Assembly: GCF_040581485.1 (NCBI RefSeq)
Contig: NC_090131.1
Coordinates: 6,200,001 to 6,264,000 of the forward strand
Length of the DNA stretch: 64,000 nucleotides
Direction of reading: 5' to 3'
Source of the DNA: Linepithema humile
Taxonomy: Eukaryota > Arthropoda > Insecta > Hymenoptera > Formicidae
The translations under genes were made by a program, and so were the position numbers. Positions 1 to 13,724 of this stretch are shown here, one piece after another (within the stretch, counting starts at the first letter, position 1; the number at the start of each line of letters is the position of its first letter). The notes below the pieces were generated by a model. It saw nothing but the letters and a program-made list of their open reading frames with translations. It ran no database searches and was not told the DNA's origin.

Positions 1-1029
1 GACGGAGTATCCTTCGAGGCCTTCGCCAATATTAATCAATGTCAACGCATGTAAATATCCTTGCCGGTATCGATTCGCAAATGCGTGATCCGCGAAAAGG
101 ACAGGATCGAGAAGTGGCTTCGAGGATAAAACCGTCTCGATCGCTCACGTCTGACATTTTGTTTTCCGTTAACGATTGCAGACTCGCGTCTGCACGCTCA
201 TCGGCGCGAGGATCGATCTGTTCTCCGTGAGAAATGACGACCTTTGGCAGCATACAGAATAAGAGAGAAACTGTGGCGCATAAATGCATCTCATTCCGCT
301 TCACAGTTCGCCTCCCACGCGAAAATTCACAAACGTGGAATTGTTTCGTACGAACAGTCATAATAATGGTTTTCTGCAAAATTGCATAAACTCTCCTCAG
401 GCTATTCGCGAAGCTGGATTTATTAACGATATTATTAACGTGTGTTAAACAAAATATATACGTACAAAATAAAATTTTGCTTTTTATTTCTTTATCGAAA
501 AATCCGAAGAAACATTCCGATCAACCCAATATTAAAACACGAAATACTGACATTATAATAACTGATAAATTCGTCGGCTTATTCGCCGATCAACAGGGGT
601 GCTCATTAAAAATGCACACTTTATGGCAAGTGATGCGAGTATGTGTGCCATGAATTTCTTTTATGGCCAAGAATGGCGAGGCGACGCGGTTGTTTATAAA
701 AGAACTTCACAGCCGACTCCATCAAGAGGACGGTCACCGCGATCGAAAGATCCCGGGAGTCGTGGAATTTAAATGATTCCCAATAGAAAGCGTTTTCACT
801 TCGAATAGGACGCGCCAAGTACTACTCCGTTCGCGGCACTCGGCTAATATGCGAAACCGCGGCGTGTTATGATAATGAAATCGAGTGCGGTCTTGTGCGT
901 CGACGACCGCATCGATTTCTAATTAAACATCCAACGGTTTCGACGCTTGTATCTCGACGGTTGCATCGTCGATGTTTTCCAATGTTTTAAATCACGGAGA
1001 AAATGGCCTTTTGATAAAAAGTAGAAGGA

Positions 1030-1059
1030 GAGGAGGCGGCACCTACGTGCTGCCTCCTC
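1030..1059. repeat. Short inverted repeat, 13-bp arms, 4-nt loop
   Basis: Left arm 1030-1042 (GAGGAGGCGGCAC), loop CTAC, right arm 1047-1059 (GTGCTGCCTCCTC). Twelve of 13 positions are complementary and the thirteenth would be a G-U wobble in RNA. The stem does not extend beyond the arms, so it is too short for a microRNA precursor as seen here. Confidence 0.7.
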
Positions 1060-2658
1060 GTTAGAATCCCTGTTACAATGGAATTTACGATCCGAATGTC
1101 AAAATGCAACTAAACCTCCTACTTGTGTGTAGCGCAGCGCGCGAGCGAACCGCGCCATACGTGAAAGTGGTAATTTACTCGGACAAGAGCAACGATGCAA
1201 CGGAAAATCATCGTCGGCGAGCCGTCTATTTCCGGGATCCAGAATTATGGGCTCTTCACTTTTCCGCCTGTGGAACATTGCATTGAAATTGTGTACATTA
1301 ATGAACGCGCGGAAGCCTCGGCGAATCGTTTCCTGCATAATCCTCATCGATTACCATCGCTAGAGTAAACACTTTGATTGTCATCGTGAAACGTGCCTCG
1401 TTGCTCCCTGAACTTCCATTAATGTTCGGTAAAAAAAAACCATCACCGATAATCATAGTTATTACCTATATTTCACGATTGAGAGGACGAGAAATTCCGA
1501 AGACACCGAATCCATTTTTCTTTCTTGCGTTCCGCGTATTCGCTACCGGCGTTATCTTTCATCTTCGCGCGGAGTGAAACATTTCCGGCTGAGATTACGA
1601 ATGAATCAGATTTCCACCGGCGGAAATCTCGAACCGCATCGGCAACGTGATCGCGGGGAGGCGTCGCCGTCTCCGTAGAGATCCTGCTATTAGAAGCCGG
1701 AGAACTTCTATGGGCTTGGTCCATAGATGACCTACTGACACAAATACCGGCGCCTTTCTACGTTCTGGGCGATCGCCGCATATTACATCGATATATTCGT
1801 GCGAGTAATGAACGTACGAACTTGCCGTCGGGCTGGTTTCAATGACACGGTGTTTCAGCGCGCCCCGAGAAAAATAACACCCATCACGGCTCGCGCGTGT
1901 GTATCGAGTAAAGACACGTGCGTATGTGTGGCGCGGCGGCGTCTCGTTCTTCATCAATCGCTTGATCGCGCTCGAGAAAATACATCTTGATTACGTCGTC
2001 CGCGCCTCGGGAGAAGGCAAGAGTTTCTTCTTGGGAACGTACGAATGAAAGTCACATCGACGTCCGTTCCTTTCCCATAGATCGCGTGGAGATCGTGGAA
2101 AAGTCTCGATGGATAAACCTCGGCCGTGCCTCGAGAAAAGGGCGTATCATCGCAACGGGGCGGAATTATGTACGCAATAACACTTTGTTTTTCCGCAAGA
2201 TTAAGCACAAATAATAATGCCGGAGATGTGAGAACGTATAATGATAAAAATTGCATGTACATAATTACATTTTTAGCGATATGCATTGCTCGTAGCTTCT
2301 TTCGTGCGATTTTGAATCAATCTTCTTGCAAAGAAGAAGATAAAATATAATTTATTAATTATAAGCAATCGATTTTTTTAAGATCTTGTTTTAAAAAGTT
2401 TATTTATTAAGATTTTTTAATTCTAAAATAGCAAAAAAAAATAGAGAAAAAATCGGCTTTAAATTTCTCAAAAGATCAACAATCGACACAAATGAAATTT
2501 ATCAAATATATGACAGCACATATTGTATATGAATGAGCAATGATCTCAGTATTATTATGAAATTGATGGTAATACTCCTTCTAATCCGACTAGAAAGGAA
2601 ATCATTATTTGATATACGTAACAAAAAATTCAGAGATGAACAGTCATCTAAATGTTCG

Positions 2659-2687
2659 ATTCTTAATAAGCGAGGCTTATTAAGAAT
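2659..2687. repeat. Perfect inverted repeat, 13-bp arms, 3-nt loop
   Basis: ATTCTTAATAAGC, loop GAG, then its exact reverse complement. It lies in AT-rich non-coding DNA with no gene on either side. It could be a mutational palindrome, a remnant of a small inverted-repeat element or a structured RNA element; nothing decides between them. Confidence 0.75.
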
Positions 2688-5600
2688 AGCACAAATTACA
2701 TGTCTATCATAGATCAAGTCTCGTCCCGGAATTAGCCGCACCTCACGCGGGCAAGCGCTGATGCTAATTATCCGTCGCCCCGCCGCCCCCGAGAAATCGT
2801 CCTCATCTCAATCGAACAATTTTGCTTTCGATTCCGCGTCGTGTATCCCGCCTGGACGCGGAGAAAGCTGCCGCAGAAAGCGGGCTCCTGTCCACGTGCC
2901 ACGGATTATCATGCCGGACGCGGATCTCCGTGTGATTGGATTGATCTTTGATCGCGATCCGACGTTTTCGTCGAGACCTCGCGCGACCGAGAGTCCGAGA
3001 AGACTCGAGAGACGCGCGCGAAACACGAATGCATATAAGTGCGCGACGGGGAAGATTGCGAAAAGTCGATTAGCATGCAAACCGCGACGGGCGGGGTGTA
3101 AATATTTGCATAAAGCAATTACCGCGCACGGCAGAAAGAAGCGCGTATGACCGAAGACACGGAGTTAGTATGTCGATCCGTTATGGGCCCGAGGCTGTCG
3201 GGAATTCGGTGGAACACGCGGCCCACATCAAGCCACCGCCATCGTCCGATGCGCTCCGCTCGCGTGGGCTCGCGCGCAGGGCCGAACTCTAGTATTTCGG
3301 CAAATACGGGAAGAGATAATGACACTTCGGGACGCGCGCTGGGTGTTGCTGCTTCCGATGTGCAATCAAGGCCGGACGTGCTATGCCTTTCGCTGAAAGG
3401 AGAGGAAGATCCGTTTTACACACGTAACTCACGTCTCTCTACCTCCCTCGCCTTCCTCGGCCGTTCTCAAATCCGATCCTGACGCAGGTGAATCGTCGGA
3501 GGAACGGCCGATGGGCCTGCGAATTGGGTCAGCGCGAATCGAGAAGACAACAGTCAGGCGGCCCCCGCCGCCGGGCTCTCATCGAGTTTCACATCCAATT
3601 CCGTTCGGCGAATTCGCGCGACGACGGCTCATTAACATCCTAATTAAGCCGCTTATCGAGGAGGCAGAAAGATAAATTTCGGATGAATTAAATCGTCCAT
3701 TATGAAGAGAAAAAATTCATGGGAAAAAGAAAGTTTCTATTCTTCTAGACCTTGCATAATTATCGAATAAATTCTGATAGTTTTGTAAAATAATATTATC
3801 GATATAATTTGTTTGATCGAATATCTAGATTGCGCAAGTTCTTGCTTCATTGTATATGCCGTTAGCGGAATACGAAACTCGCGCAATCTTCGCGGGTAAT
3901 TTCTGAGTGAATAAACCGCGCATCTAATAACATCTTGAGTTCAAAAGTGAAGACGTAAAAGAATTTGATGTCTCTCAATTACAATGATGTTCCACTTCAT
4001 TACTCTCGCGCGGCCGTTTCTCCAGCGGCCGTCGTAATTATCGTCTCGCTGTTGTGTCTAAGCAAAAGTATTACGAATGTCAGTTTTTACGACGCGGAAT
4101 ATGATCACGCATATACGCGGCGAAGTACGCGAGATGCTTCACGTTCCCCGCTTCCGTTCTGCGTTCCACAATTCTACTCTCGCAACTCCTGACGGATCGA
4201 TCGCGCGCTTCCGTCCATTCGTTTTTGCAGTCATCTATCTTAATTTCCTAGACGCGTATTCGTTTCAGAATTTCCGCTGAAAAGAAACGGCAGGAGACAC
4301 AATGATTCGAGAGATGACGACGGCTTTGAGAGACAGCGCGTAGACCAAAATCATAGAATACGATATCGCGTATATAGATCGCAGTGTGATCTCGATATGC
4401 GAAACTTTCGAGATAAACTGGTTCCCCGCATGCAGATCGGAATTTGTCCCCGATACATCTCATTAACTGCACACATCCTACTGCAAGGTGGCGGTATCCT
4501 TTTTTTTTCGCTACAACAAATCGACAGCATTTTCTCGCGCTGACATTTGGCCTTTTCACCGCCACAATCAATGAATTTCCCGCGTATGAAAGCCTATGAA
4601 AGCACAAGTATCATTACCCCAGTTACGATTTTACCGTTTGCGCGCAAATAATCCGTGGCCGCCGGATTCTCTGGAAAGTTGTACCGGTCAGATTTATAAT
4701 AAAGGAATCGATACACAATTATTGACGACCGTGACTCTTGCCATTTCGGCGCGAAGGACAAGGCGAGCCGTACTTAAGATTCCACATTCCTTTACATTTT
4801 GTCAAGTGCGCGCCTACCAGTCTCGGCTCCGCCGTTGTTACTCAGCCGGAGTAGGCTAGTAGGCGGAAGAAATTACGGAGCCGAGTAAAACGTTAAACAT
4901 TGTGTTTACACCGTCGTTGACACGCGACACGCTAATCGTCCCGAGCGAAGAAAGTCAAGAACACACTCGCATCCGCTGTCTGACATCGATCCGGTCTGAC
5001 TACCGGCGGCATTATCTACTGCGCAAAAAACACAACGGAGTTTCCGCGACATCAATTGGCATTATTGTGTTGATTGGGAAAAATGCTATAAAATTAACTA
5101 AAAGTAACCGCAGGCAAAAGTCGGTCTTAAAAGATGCGCCTAGCGTGAGAATCGGACCGTGCGTCTTGTGGGAATACGTCGAACGAGACAGTTCGCATAA
5201 TAAAATTCGCTTTTGCATGTCATTAGTCGCGTGGGAGGGGTAGTTATACGCGTAATATATGTCATATGTATTCGAGCCACTTTTTCCAAGTGTAACAGAG
5301 TATGAAACGTCATACGCGAGCATCTCTGCTTAATATATTTTATTTATGACGCCGAAATAACTATAGCTACAGTAATTATCCCGGATATAAAAAGCGATGA
5401 CCGTGGACTCGTAACAGTTTTATGCAAAGCGATATCACTAGGATGATTTTCTCGGTAATTTATCGCCGGTTTCGCAACACTCCGACAATTCGTACGGTAC
5501 TTGGTTAGTGCGCCGCGGTGAATTATTAACGAATCACTTAACAGCGAGTTATTTCAAAGTTGGCCGACGGTGCGATAGAGCGTGAATATCGCCCGAGAGC

Positions 5601-8600
5601 ATCTCGCTCGTGCGCGCATTTCTTCGACTCCTCTTCTTTCGTTTTCTGCGATACCTCGCGGTCGGCTTATCCTCGTTCTTTTTTCATCGTTCGTCGCCAT
5701 ATGAAAAATTGGTTCACGGTACGTTACGTATTCAGCGCACGGGCAGAAGTGCCGCGGCAACGACGGAAGCAGGACTCCGCTTATGTGTATCCACTTGGAA
5801 GAAGAAGCCACGAATGAGAAATAACAATGAAACAATGAGACGATTATGCGTATTGAAGAAGGGAGAGACGCAATTATTTTATGACCCGAGTTTTATTCCG
5901 AGTATCGCTATTGTTTCGCGACTGAAAGATCGAGAAACAAGATCGCGAAACTGCTGGATGAGTTCGATGGAGATAAACTTCGTTTGCAATTATTCTACGA
6001 ATTTTATGTACTCGCGATACATGTTTTTGCGAATTTTATCAAGTACACAGCAACGTCGGTGTTAACATATTAATACACGACATGCAATTTTCGACGTAAC
6101 GTTGCAAGTACATGTGGGTAACTTGAAATTTTGGCCTACTTGTATACTACTTAATTTTCCCGTAATGTACGTAATACTGTTCAGTAGCTAGAACAGATGC
6201 AGATAGCCGGGGTTGAAGATTATAGAGTATCCAGTTCTCAGCCTGCGGCACTTCAATTCTGCTTCCCGGACTCTTAATTCCGCAAAGAATTATTATAGAC
6301 CAGTTAAACAGAGAAAATGGCTCTACGTTATCATTATTGTTGATTGCTTGGACTTATTATTGATCACTTCCGGATTGTTCATTTACTTATATCACGAATT
6401 GCGAAACACCGTTAAAGTTGAAGCATAAAATTATGAAGATGAGAAAGTATCAATAACTAACATTTGCTTTTACGTCAGCTATTAAGTTTTATCTGTGTAT
6501 TTTATGCATTAGTCTTCAATTATTTATTTATTATTTGTTACATTAATGTTCGAATATTCGCTTCGTTATTTCGCACGCCGGATGGATCGAATCCGGCCTT
6601 GAACCGGTGCTTTGTGGGAGCTATTGCATATCGGTGATTTTCATTGCTACAGAAACACGGGATGGATCTATTGCCTCCGGAAAACAATAGCCGATATCCC
6701 GTGCAATCTCCGGCGAAGATCGACCGATGTCGGACGCGAAGCGGCTCATTAATAATCCTCCGCCATACGCTTTTTTTCTCTCGCATCGACTCGCCGAGAG
6801 CGGATCCTCTCGAGGAATTAGAAAGTGAATTTCCGATATTTAGGTCGCGAAGAGCCTTACTGCACTAGCATAATGATTAATTTATAACCGCGATAAGGAA
6901 TCTATGTTAAAACCGACGCGAACGAACGCATAAAGTTGCGGTATTAATTATTATCGGAACCAATTACCGTCCACTACATATTTAATCAGTTACTTCATCC
7001 GGTCATCGTTAACTTACATATTAATAATAATAACAATAATGAGTACTGCAGTAATGTGTTATATATTTTTTAATTTTATCTTTTTTTTAAGCTAGATCTG
7101 AGTGCTAAATAAATACAAACAAAATCCATCTTTTAATATTTAATGTTAAATATTTTTGAAATTTATAGCAAATAAAATATTAAATGCCTCGTGTTATTTA
7201 TAGCAAACTTGTATTAAAAATTAGAATTATTTGTTTATCTATTTAAGAATATATTTGCAGTCGCGATAGACGAAAAATTAATTAAAAGGCGAGCAGCGAA
7301 GTGAAACGTTTTCCCGTCACCTTCGCGGGAAGGCGGCGGGGTCGAAACTTCTCGCCATTCTCGCACTTTCACCCTCGCTCTCGAATGGGCGACACTTTTA
7401 CTTGTATGTTAGGGCGGGTTTACGTTGTACGTGCTGCATTTATCGAGTAGCAGACTAATGGCATTTAATGTGTCATTCGAGGCACGATCTCAGTTGTCAG
7501 CTTTTCCCACGAATTAATTCCGTTTCATCACGACGTACTACCATCGTGGATTGGAAAACATGTCCGTTGAAGACAGATTACAAAGATTATTTATTATATT
7601 GCAAATTTTAAAAGTTTATAATCTCGAAAATTACTATTTACAATCTCTACAAATAATTCTGTAGAATTTAAAAAAATATAATAATATCAATTTTTATTTT
7701 TAAATAATCTGATAAAATTTTAAAGTTTTGAACATTTGCGTTTGATAAAATTATTTACTACTAAACTCTGATACGTAATGTGAGAGAGCTATTTATACGA
7801 GTATCCACTCGAAAGAGGTTTCTCGACAAACAAGACACGATCGCTTTCACATTCGCAAAATAATATCCTGACTGAGCTAGTCATTAATTTAAATAAAAGT
7901 ATCAATATTATGTTCAAGTCATATGCTATAAAGAAATTTTATAGTATGATCATTGTGAAACAAAGATTGCAAAGTGTATTTTGGTCTTCGTGATCAAATA
8001 CTATCTAAAATTTAAGTATAAAACAATAGGAGTGGAAAATTACATACTTTAGCAAGCTAACTGTAATGCTAGTAATATTTCTTTCCGTCAAATATAATCT
8101 CCACATTACAATGCTCAAATATTTTACAACAACCTGTTGTGTTATTCTACTTCTGAATATCAAAGTACACAAGTTTTTTTTCGTCCCATTGAATTTAGGC
8201 TCGCCACATAAAATTACAGTTATTTCGGCTGGATCGTATTATTATAAATATACAGTTACGGTGATTCATATAGCTCTTAATCGAAGTTCGCTTCTTAAAC
8301 GTAGAGAGGCGTGTACGATAAAACGAAGAGATCATTAAAACGGCGATAATTAGTCGTAAAAAAAAAAAAATTAAGATACTCGATTTGAATTTTCTATATT
8401 TACTTTGGGAAACAAGAATTTCTAGAGACTTGCACGGATCTACTCTCTCAGCAAACTCCTCAGAAATATGTTTCAAGCACGCAGCGCCCGTTTTAATACT
8501 TCATCGCCGATATTTCACACGCTGGTGACGCAAGCCATCGCGCAGTATGCACAATGATGTAAAAGGTGGTCCTTGTAACAGCAGGAACCGTATATCCGTT

Positions 8601-8954
8601 TGTCCGGCCATTCTCCCAGCCGTCGGACACGCTGTCGCTCACGTGCGCTCGCCAGCTCACGTGGCAGCAGGCGTGCTGCGCGTTAGAAGACAGCGTACGC
8701 GCGAGTTCCAGCCCCGACGATTTTTGCGATGCAATTCTCGACACGAGTTTAATTTTATCTCATAGGTCACAGTACTTTAAGCAGCCGGTTAGTTGCACAC
8801 GAATAATAAATTTATTTAATGTTTACTAATTTTCGAGAAAATGACAATTTACAACAACGTATCGCACGTGACCGATCAAACGCTGCGCTATCTTTTAAGG
8901 TCGAGGCATCTTCTCAGCGGCGATACTTTCCAGCATCGCTCTCTCACCTAAATG

Positions 8955-8989
<35 letters not shown>

Positions 8990-8990
8990 A
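8955..8990. repeat. TA/TG dinucleotide microsatellite
   Basis: A run of TA dinucleotides passes directly into about ten TG dinucleotides, followed by a short CAGTA duplication. Alternating purine-pyrimidine tracts like this are usually length-polymorphic. Confidence 0.9.
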
Positions 8991-11179
8991 CAGTACAGTA
9001 TCGATTAGCCGCGACGAGTTTCAGAACTACCGTTCGAATTAGCAGCCGTGTAATTTCAACGGCGCTGCGGCACAAATGTCACTGGACAAACGGGATAAGT
9101 AGCCGACCCACTGAATGGGCTTAAATAAAGGCCAAACGGATTAAAAACGATAGGCGCGAAACTAAAGATAACATGTGACAAACGCTAATTCCTCGATATT
9201 GAAACTGCTGTCGTAAAACGTGTGGAATTTAATAAACGGCGGCTATAAATTAGCGAGCAATACGCAATCCTAATCGTTGACGCGTACATCGCGCGTTACT
9301 GGATCTCGCTTCGGGAACTTAAAAAGGAATCTCTCGGGAACTTGAACCGCCTTCAGAGAGTCAGACGCGAAGTAGAGTAGCGAGCAATACCGTTAATAGC
9401 AGTCTCACCGGAGCAGTCGCTGTCTGCGTTTCTAGCACTTTTGCGACGACGAGATGATAGCATACTCGAGTATTTATTTCTCTCTTTGTTATTATTAATT
9501 GAAACAGAATGGAGATAATAGGATTAGAAGTGGCGCAAGATGCAAATATATAGGCGCGTTTTATGTACAGCCGCATAAAACGCATTTTACGCCGTGTCGC
9601 TTTAAGAGAATTCTTCGAAATAAAAAGCGTGAGATCGATCGGTGCGTAAATCGGTATTTTATTATTGCGCCTTGACGCACTTCTTCTCTCGCCTCTCCCT
9701 TTACTTTCTTTTACGCTCGCGCGAACGCGACCCGTGTCAAAAGACATTTGTAAGACGCCGGAAAGAGCAAGAACGACGTCGGATATTGCGGAAGCGGCTT
9801 GTCATTTTCCGGTTGGTTGGCTGGGCTACTCGATGGATATTGGTCTCCACGGATCTCACCGCGGACTTGTCGCGTAAACGGTGAGTGAACGCGGCGTCAC
9901 GCGTGACAGAAGTTATAACAAGTAATATCGAATACCTGAGCACGCCAGTTATACGACACACGTTCGTTCGTCAATTCCGAGGCCGCTTCCGACTTCCTGC
10001 GGTGCCCCGCTCGTTCAGCGAAGGAGGCGTGAAAAATGACGACCGCGAGGAATGTCGATGCGAGATTTTCGGCTCGAAATTGGCGTGGCCGAAGTGATAT
10101 TTTAAAAAGTTCATATCCACGGGAGACCATTGGTAACCGTTGGTACCGTCACTATTACCGGTTCCCACGATCGAACGCTTTCTCTCTCGAACTCGTTCCG
10201 TGCGCCCGAAGCACGGGATTCCACGTTGTCCGCGAATTTAGCGTGGAAAATCGATACGTTCTCAATTAACGCGAGACAATGGCGCGCGGTAGTCGTGGGT
10301 CGGTCGAAAACGTCTTCCCGCGTGGGAAGTTATCCGTGAAAATGTCATCATAGCGAGTTCGATTTCTAATCATTTACGAAGAAAGAAATCATTCTTATGT
10401 AAGCTCTGGGTATTTTGCGATTTTTTTCATTTTCCTTTTTGCTACTGCCTCGAAATGACAGAAGATGGACGGAGGTACCGACGCGAAACGTCGCGGGCAT
10501 TGCCGGTCGGTTGCAAGAAATCATTGAGCAAGTGAGAGTAATCATCATTATTCTCGGTTTACCACACGTATCTACGCGTAGCAAACGCACATTCCCGAAC
10601 GGCGCGGCCGCATTGACTATTACACGGCCAGTTAACTCGACGTTGCTCGCAACGTGAGAAATTAATCCGCGGCTAAATCAGATTTCGACAAATTGCGTTT
10701 ATTTCCTCGTTGCACATTGTTCTCTTTTTGGGAGGGTGCTTTCACCGGAAATCGTAGCAACGACGTCAACGCGATTCGTCGCGGCTGACGCAAGATTTCG
10801 AATACTTTATTTCCTGAACGCAGAACATGAGAGTCCAAACAAATACACACTTTGTGTATTAAAATATTAATATACAAATAAAATACAAAGGCTCTTTTTC
10901 AACTTAAAGCCGATTTTGCTGCATTGCGACTTGACTTACCGATTTTAAGAGGCAATCTTCATGTTATCTCTTTACACGCTTTGGCTATTATGCCATTCTT
11001 CGCGGCTAGTTATGGTCCATGATACATGATGTCGCCCACTATTGAAAGTGAGATTGAAATCTTGCATTAGTTGACGACTGGGTTACCTTGGTATCCATGT
11101 TGCTCACGCAAGATAGATAAAACCTGTAACATATCATCATTAGCATTAACATGCTGCAAAATAGTCTTCACTATTTCGG

Positions 11180-11830
11180 AGAAGAAATTTGATGATCAAC
11201 ATAAATAACTTCAAACTTAATCAACAAAATATGTTTAAAGTGCGTGAATAATAAATTTTAAAGCTATAGATGTATAAAAATTAATTATACAAGTTAACGA
11301 AATCAAGCACACTTATGAATTTGCGACGCTCTTCTCGCCGCAAAATGTTGACGGCTCTATCATTACGAAATCTCGTTGGAAATCTTGAATATTAGGAAAA
11401 TTTGGCAATCGACATGATTAATCGCAAATTTAATCGCTGATTCAAAAAAATATGTATAAAGTGCGTGAATGATGGATGAATCTTTAATGTATGCAACCGC
11501 GCGGAGTAACGAAATCAGGCGTGTTACGAATTTGCAATGCTCTTTTCATCGTAAACTCTTCATAACTCAATTCATCATTGTGGAATCTGATAAATAAAAA
11601 AAAATTTGACAATCACTATAATTAATTGCGACAGGAGAAACTCTTCGAGGATAACTTTAATTACTGATTCAAAAAACGTGTTTGAAATGCGTGATTAATA
11701 GATGCATCTTTAGAGAAATGAGTGTAATCATGCGCTGTAACGAAATCAAGCGCATTTATGAATTTGTAACGCCCTTTCTATCGCGGAATGTCGACGTCTC
11801 TATCTATCATTGTGGAATTTTGTTGATGCA
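11180..11830. repeat. Degenerate tandem array, three units of about 220-227 bp
   Basis: Units begin at about 11,221, 11,441 and 11,668, each with a TTCAA(A)n start followed by a T(A/T)TAAAGTGCGTGA-like segment. About 80 bp into each unit is TAACGAAATCAAGC or a close variant, then TATGAATTTG and a GACGCTCTT-like segment. A partial tail of another unit precedes 11,221. Spacings are 220 and 227 bp. The copies have diverged considerably, so this is an old local duplication or a satellite fragment. It holds no conserved open frame. Confidence 0.75.
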
Positions 11831-13670
11831 ATATCTACCGGTTGTCGCCGCTGTTAAACGAGCCACGCCGATTACCTCGGAAGCAATTGTCGTTCTTGTG
11901 ACGAAAAACCCTTTCGAGTATTAACGACAGGTTTCAGATCATACGACATGAATGGACGAATTGTTACGAAAGCATAATTCCCGGAGGATTTCTCCTCTCG
12001 CGTATCGCGCAAGAAAACGGGCTCAAGGTAGCCGTCGCCTATGCAACCACGATTATACAGCTGCATACGTAGAAGTCGAGTATCAGGTGCGCCCGCGTGT
12101 CTCCTTTATTGCCTTACGGCGCGTTTGCCGCGCTTTCGAATGCCAGAAGTTAGAGCACTATATTTGCGCGAGCGCAGGCAGGAAACTATGCGAAAATTTA
12201 TATGCGTGAATGATGCAACTCGAAAGCGGCAGAAATCGTTTGGCGATACGTCACTCTGCCATCTGGAGCGTTTTCGCAATTTTATTTCGCGTTGTCCAAT
12301 CTTGTGTTTTCCATACAAATCGACTTAACCGCTTCTTCGAGACCTGTCCTGAATTAATTCATTATGCGTGAAAAATTATATCGAGTAATTAATTATGTAT
12401 GATGCGCACGCGCGAGTCAATGGATTGGCGTAATCGCGGCGCGATTTCATAACGCGATTTCGAGCCGCGTTAAAATATGGGGATTATGTGGCGATGTGCG
12501 ATGTCAAAATCTACGAATTCTTCTGCGCACATCGCCGATGCGATTACGATCGTATTCGATTGTTAAACGTGACGCGACCGGTTCGTCCGGGGGCCGCGAA
12601 ACGGCACGATTGGCCGCAGGCCAGACGCGGGAAAGAAGGGCGACACGAAGTCGACCAGCTGACCCAATGTGCCCGGACGAGGATGACCTCGAAGCACGGC
12701 TACGTCGGTCCCGATTGCCGCGGTACCGAGAAGCGGCCCGTCGTCGAATAACCGGATGTCACCTGCTTCGATTACCCCGCGGATTCAACATCATTAGCTC
12801 GCGTCTAATACGCGACGCGGTCTGACGTCCCGAAGATGATCGCAACCGATAAACGAAATCAATGAGATAAAAAATTGATTGTTTAATATACAAAAAATTT
12901 TGAAACAATCAAACGTGACGTGGGAGATATTTTAAAATAATTTTATTTAAAGAAACGCACAAGAGTAAACTTGTTGTTGTTGATTCTCCTCTGTAAAAAT
13001 TAATTCCATTATCGCCTGGATCAGTTCTGCAGCGCTATAATAGAAAGGCATGCTGAAATATATGTGCAGTCACGTATGCAAGAGATAGACGCTCGCGGGA
13101 AGAAAACGACGTAGAGATACTACTCGCGAGAAAAGGAGTCGGTCAGATAACTGTACGTCGCGGCCTCCGGACGACATCTTCGGTGTCGCCGGTGTCTGGC
13201 GTCCTTTTCATGCCCATTTCAATAGGCACACTTCGTCTCCTAGCCGCGCGCGTCTGTCCCCGTCATTTTTTCCGCCCCCTTTCCTCTCCTTTCCTTTTTC
13301 GAATCACGAGAGCGTATACGCGCAATTATATCCCCGAGAGATCCCCGGAAAAACCTTAGCGGGTGTCGTGTCTGTATTGCTTCAATCACCGTCTCTCCGT
13401 AAATGCCAAAAGAAATTACTGTCACGACGTGAGAGATATCTCGGCAAACGCGTAGAAGTGAATGTGACGACATCCATATGACGCATAGCAATTATTTCGC
13501 GAACAGCTATGACCAAATGGAGCTCCTACTATCACACAAACATCCTTCGATCATTTCCTTTCACCACCCACCGCTTCCTCCGTCGAAGCGCGTCGCGAAT
13601 TGTGCATGCTTAATAAATTGATTAAATACGCGTTTTGTGAAAATATATTTCTTTTCCCCCTTTATTTCAG

Positions 13671-13724
13671 ATGGAGATTTATCGAGCAATATTAGGGCTT
13701 CCAGGATAGAAAGGGATCTGGAGG
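13671..13724 (+). CDS. Mucin gene, first joined exon (54-nt microexon)
   Basis: A pyrimidine-rich acceptor ending TTTATTTCAG precedes it and the strong donor G|GTAAGT follows it. It enters and leaves in phase 1. The one frame without a stop gives GDLSSNIRASRIERDLE plus the first base of a Gly codon, which the next exon completes (G|GA). The ATG at its first bases is out of frame (a stop follows after 12 codons) and is not the start. Because it is symmetric in phase 1, it could be skipped without frame loss. Confidence 0.72.

Larger units (their letters stand above)
1..13670. other. Upstream non-coding region (intergenic or 5' introns of the giant gene)
   Basis: No open reading frame here longer than about 150 codons looks coding: translations are rich in Arg, Ser and Cys, carry no domain, and most start at non-ATG codons. 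Because the first joined exon of the downstream gene starts in phase 1, at least one upstream coding exon must exist, so part of this stretch is probably a 5' intron. AT-rich blocks (about 2.3-2.7, 7.0-8.4 and 11.1-11.9 kb) alternate with CpG-rich blocks. A good 5' splice-site sequence occurs at about 9,880 and a hydrophobic ATG-started stretch at about 3,968; both are discussed as candidates only. Confidence 0.6.

Noticed and set aside
5610..5718. Hydrophobic N-terminal-like frame with a good phase-1 donor (CACG|GTACGT) as the signal-peptide exon
   Set aside because: The frame starts with GTG, has no in-frame ATG, and its hydrophobic stretch is broken by several Arg.
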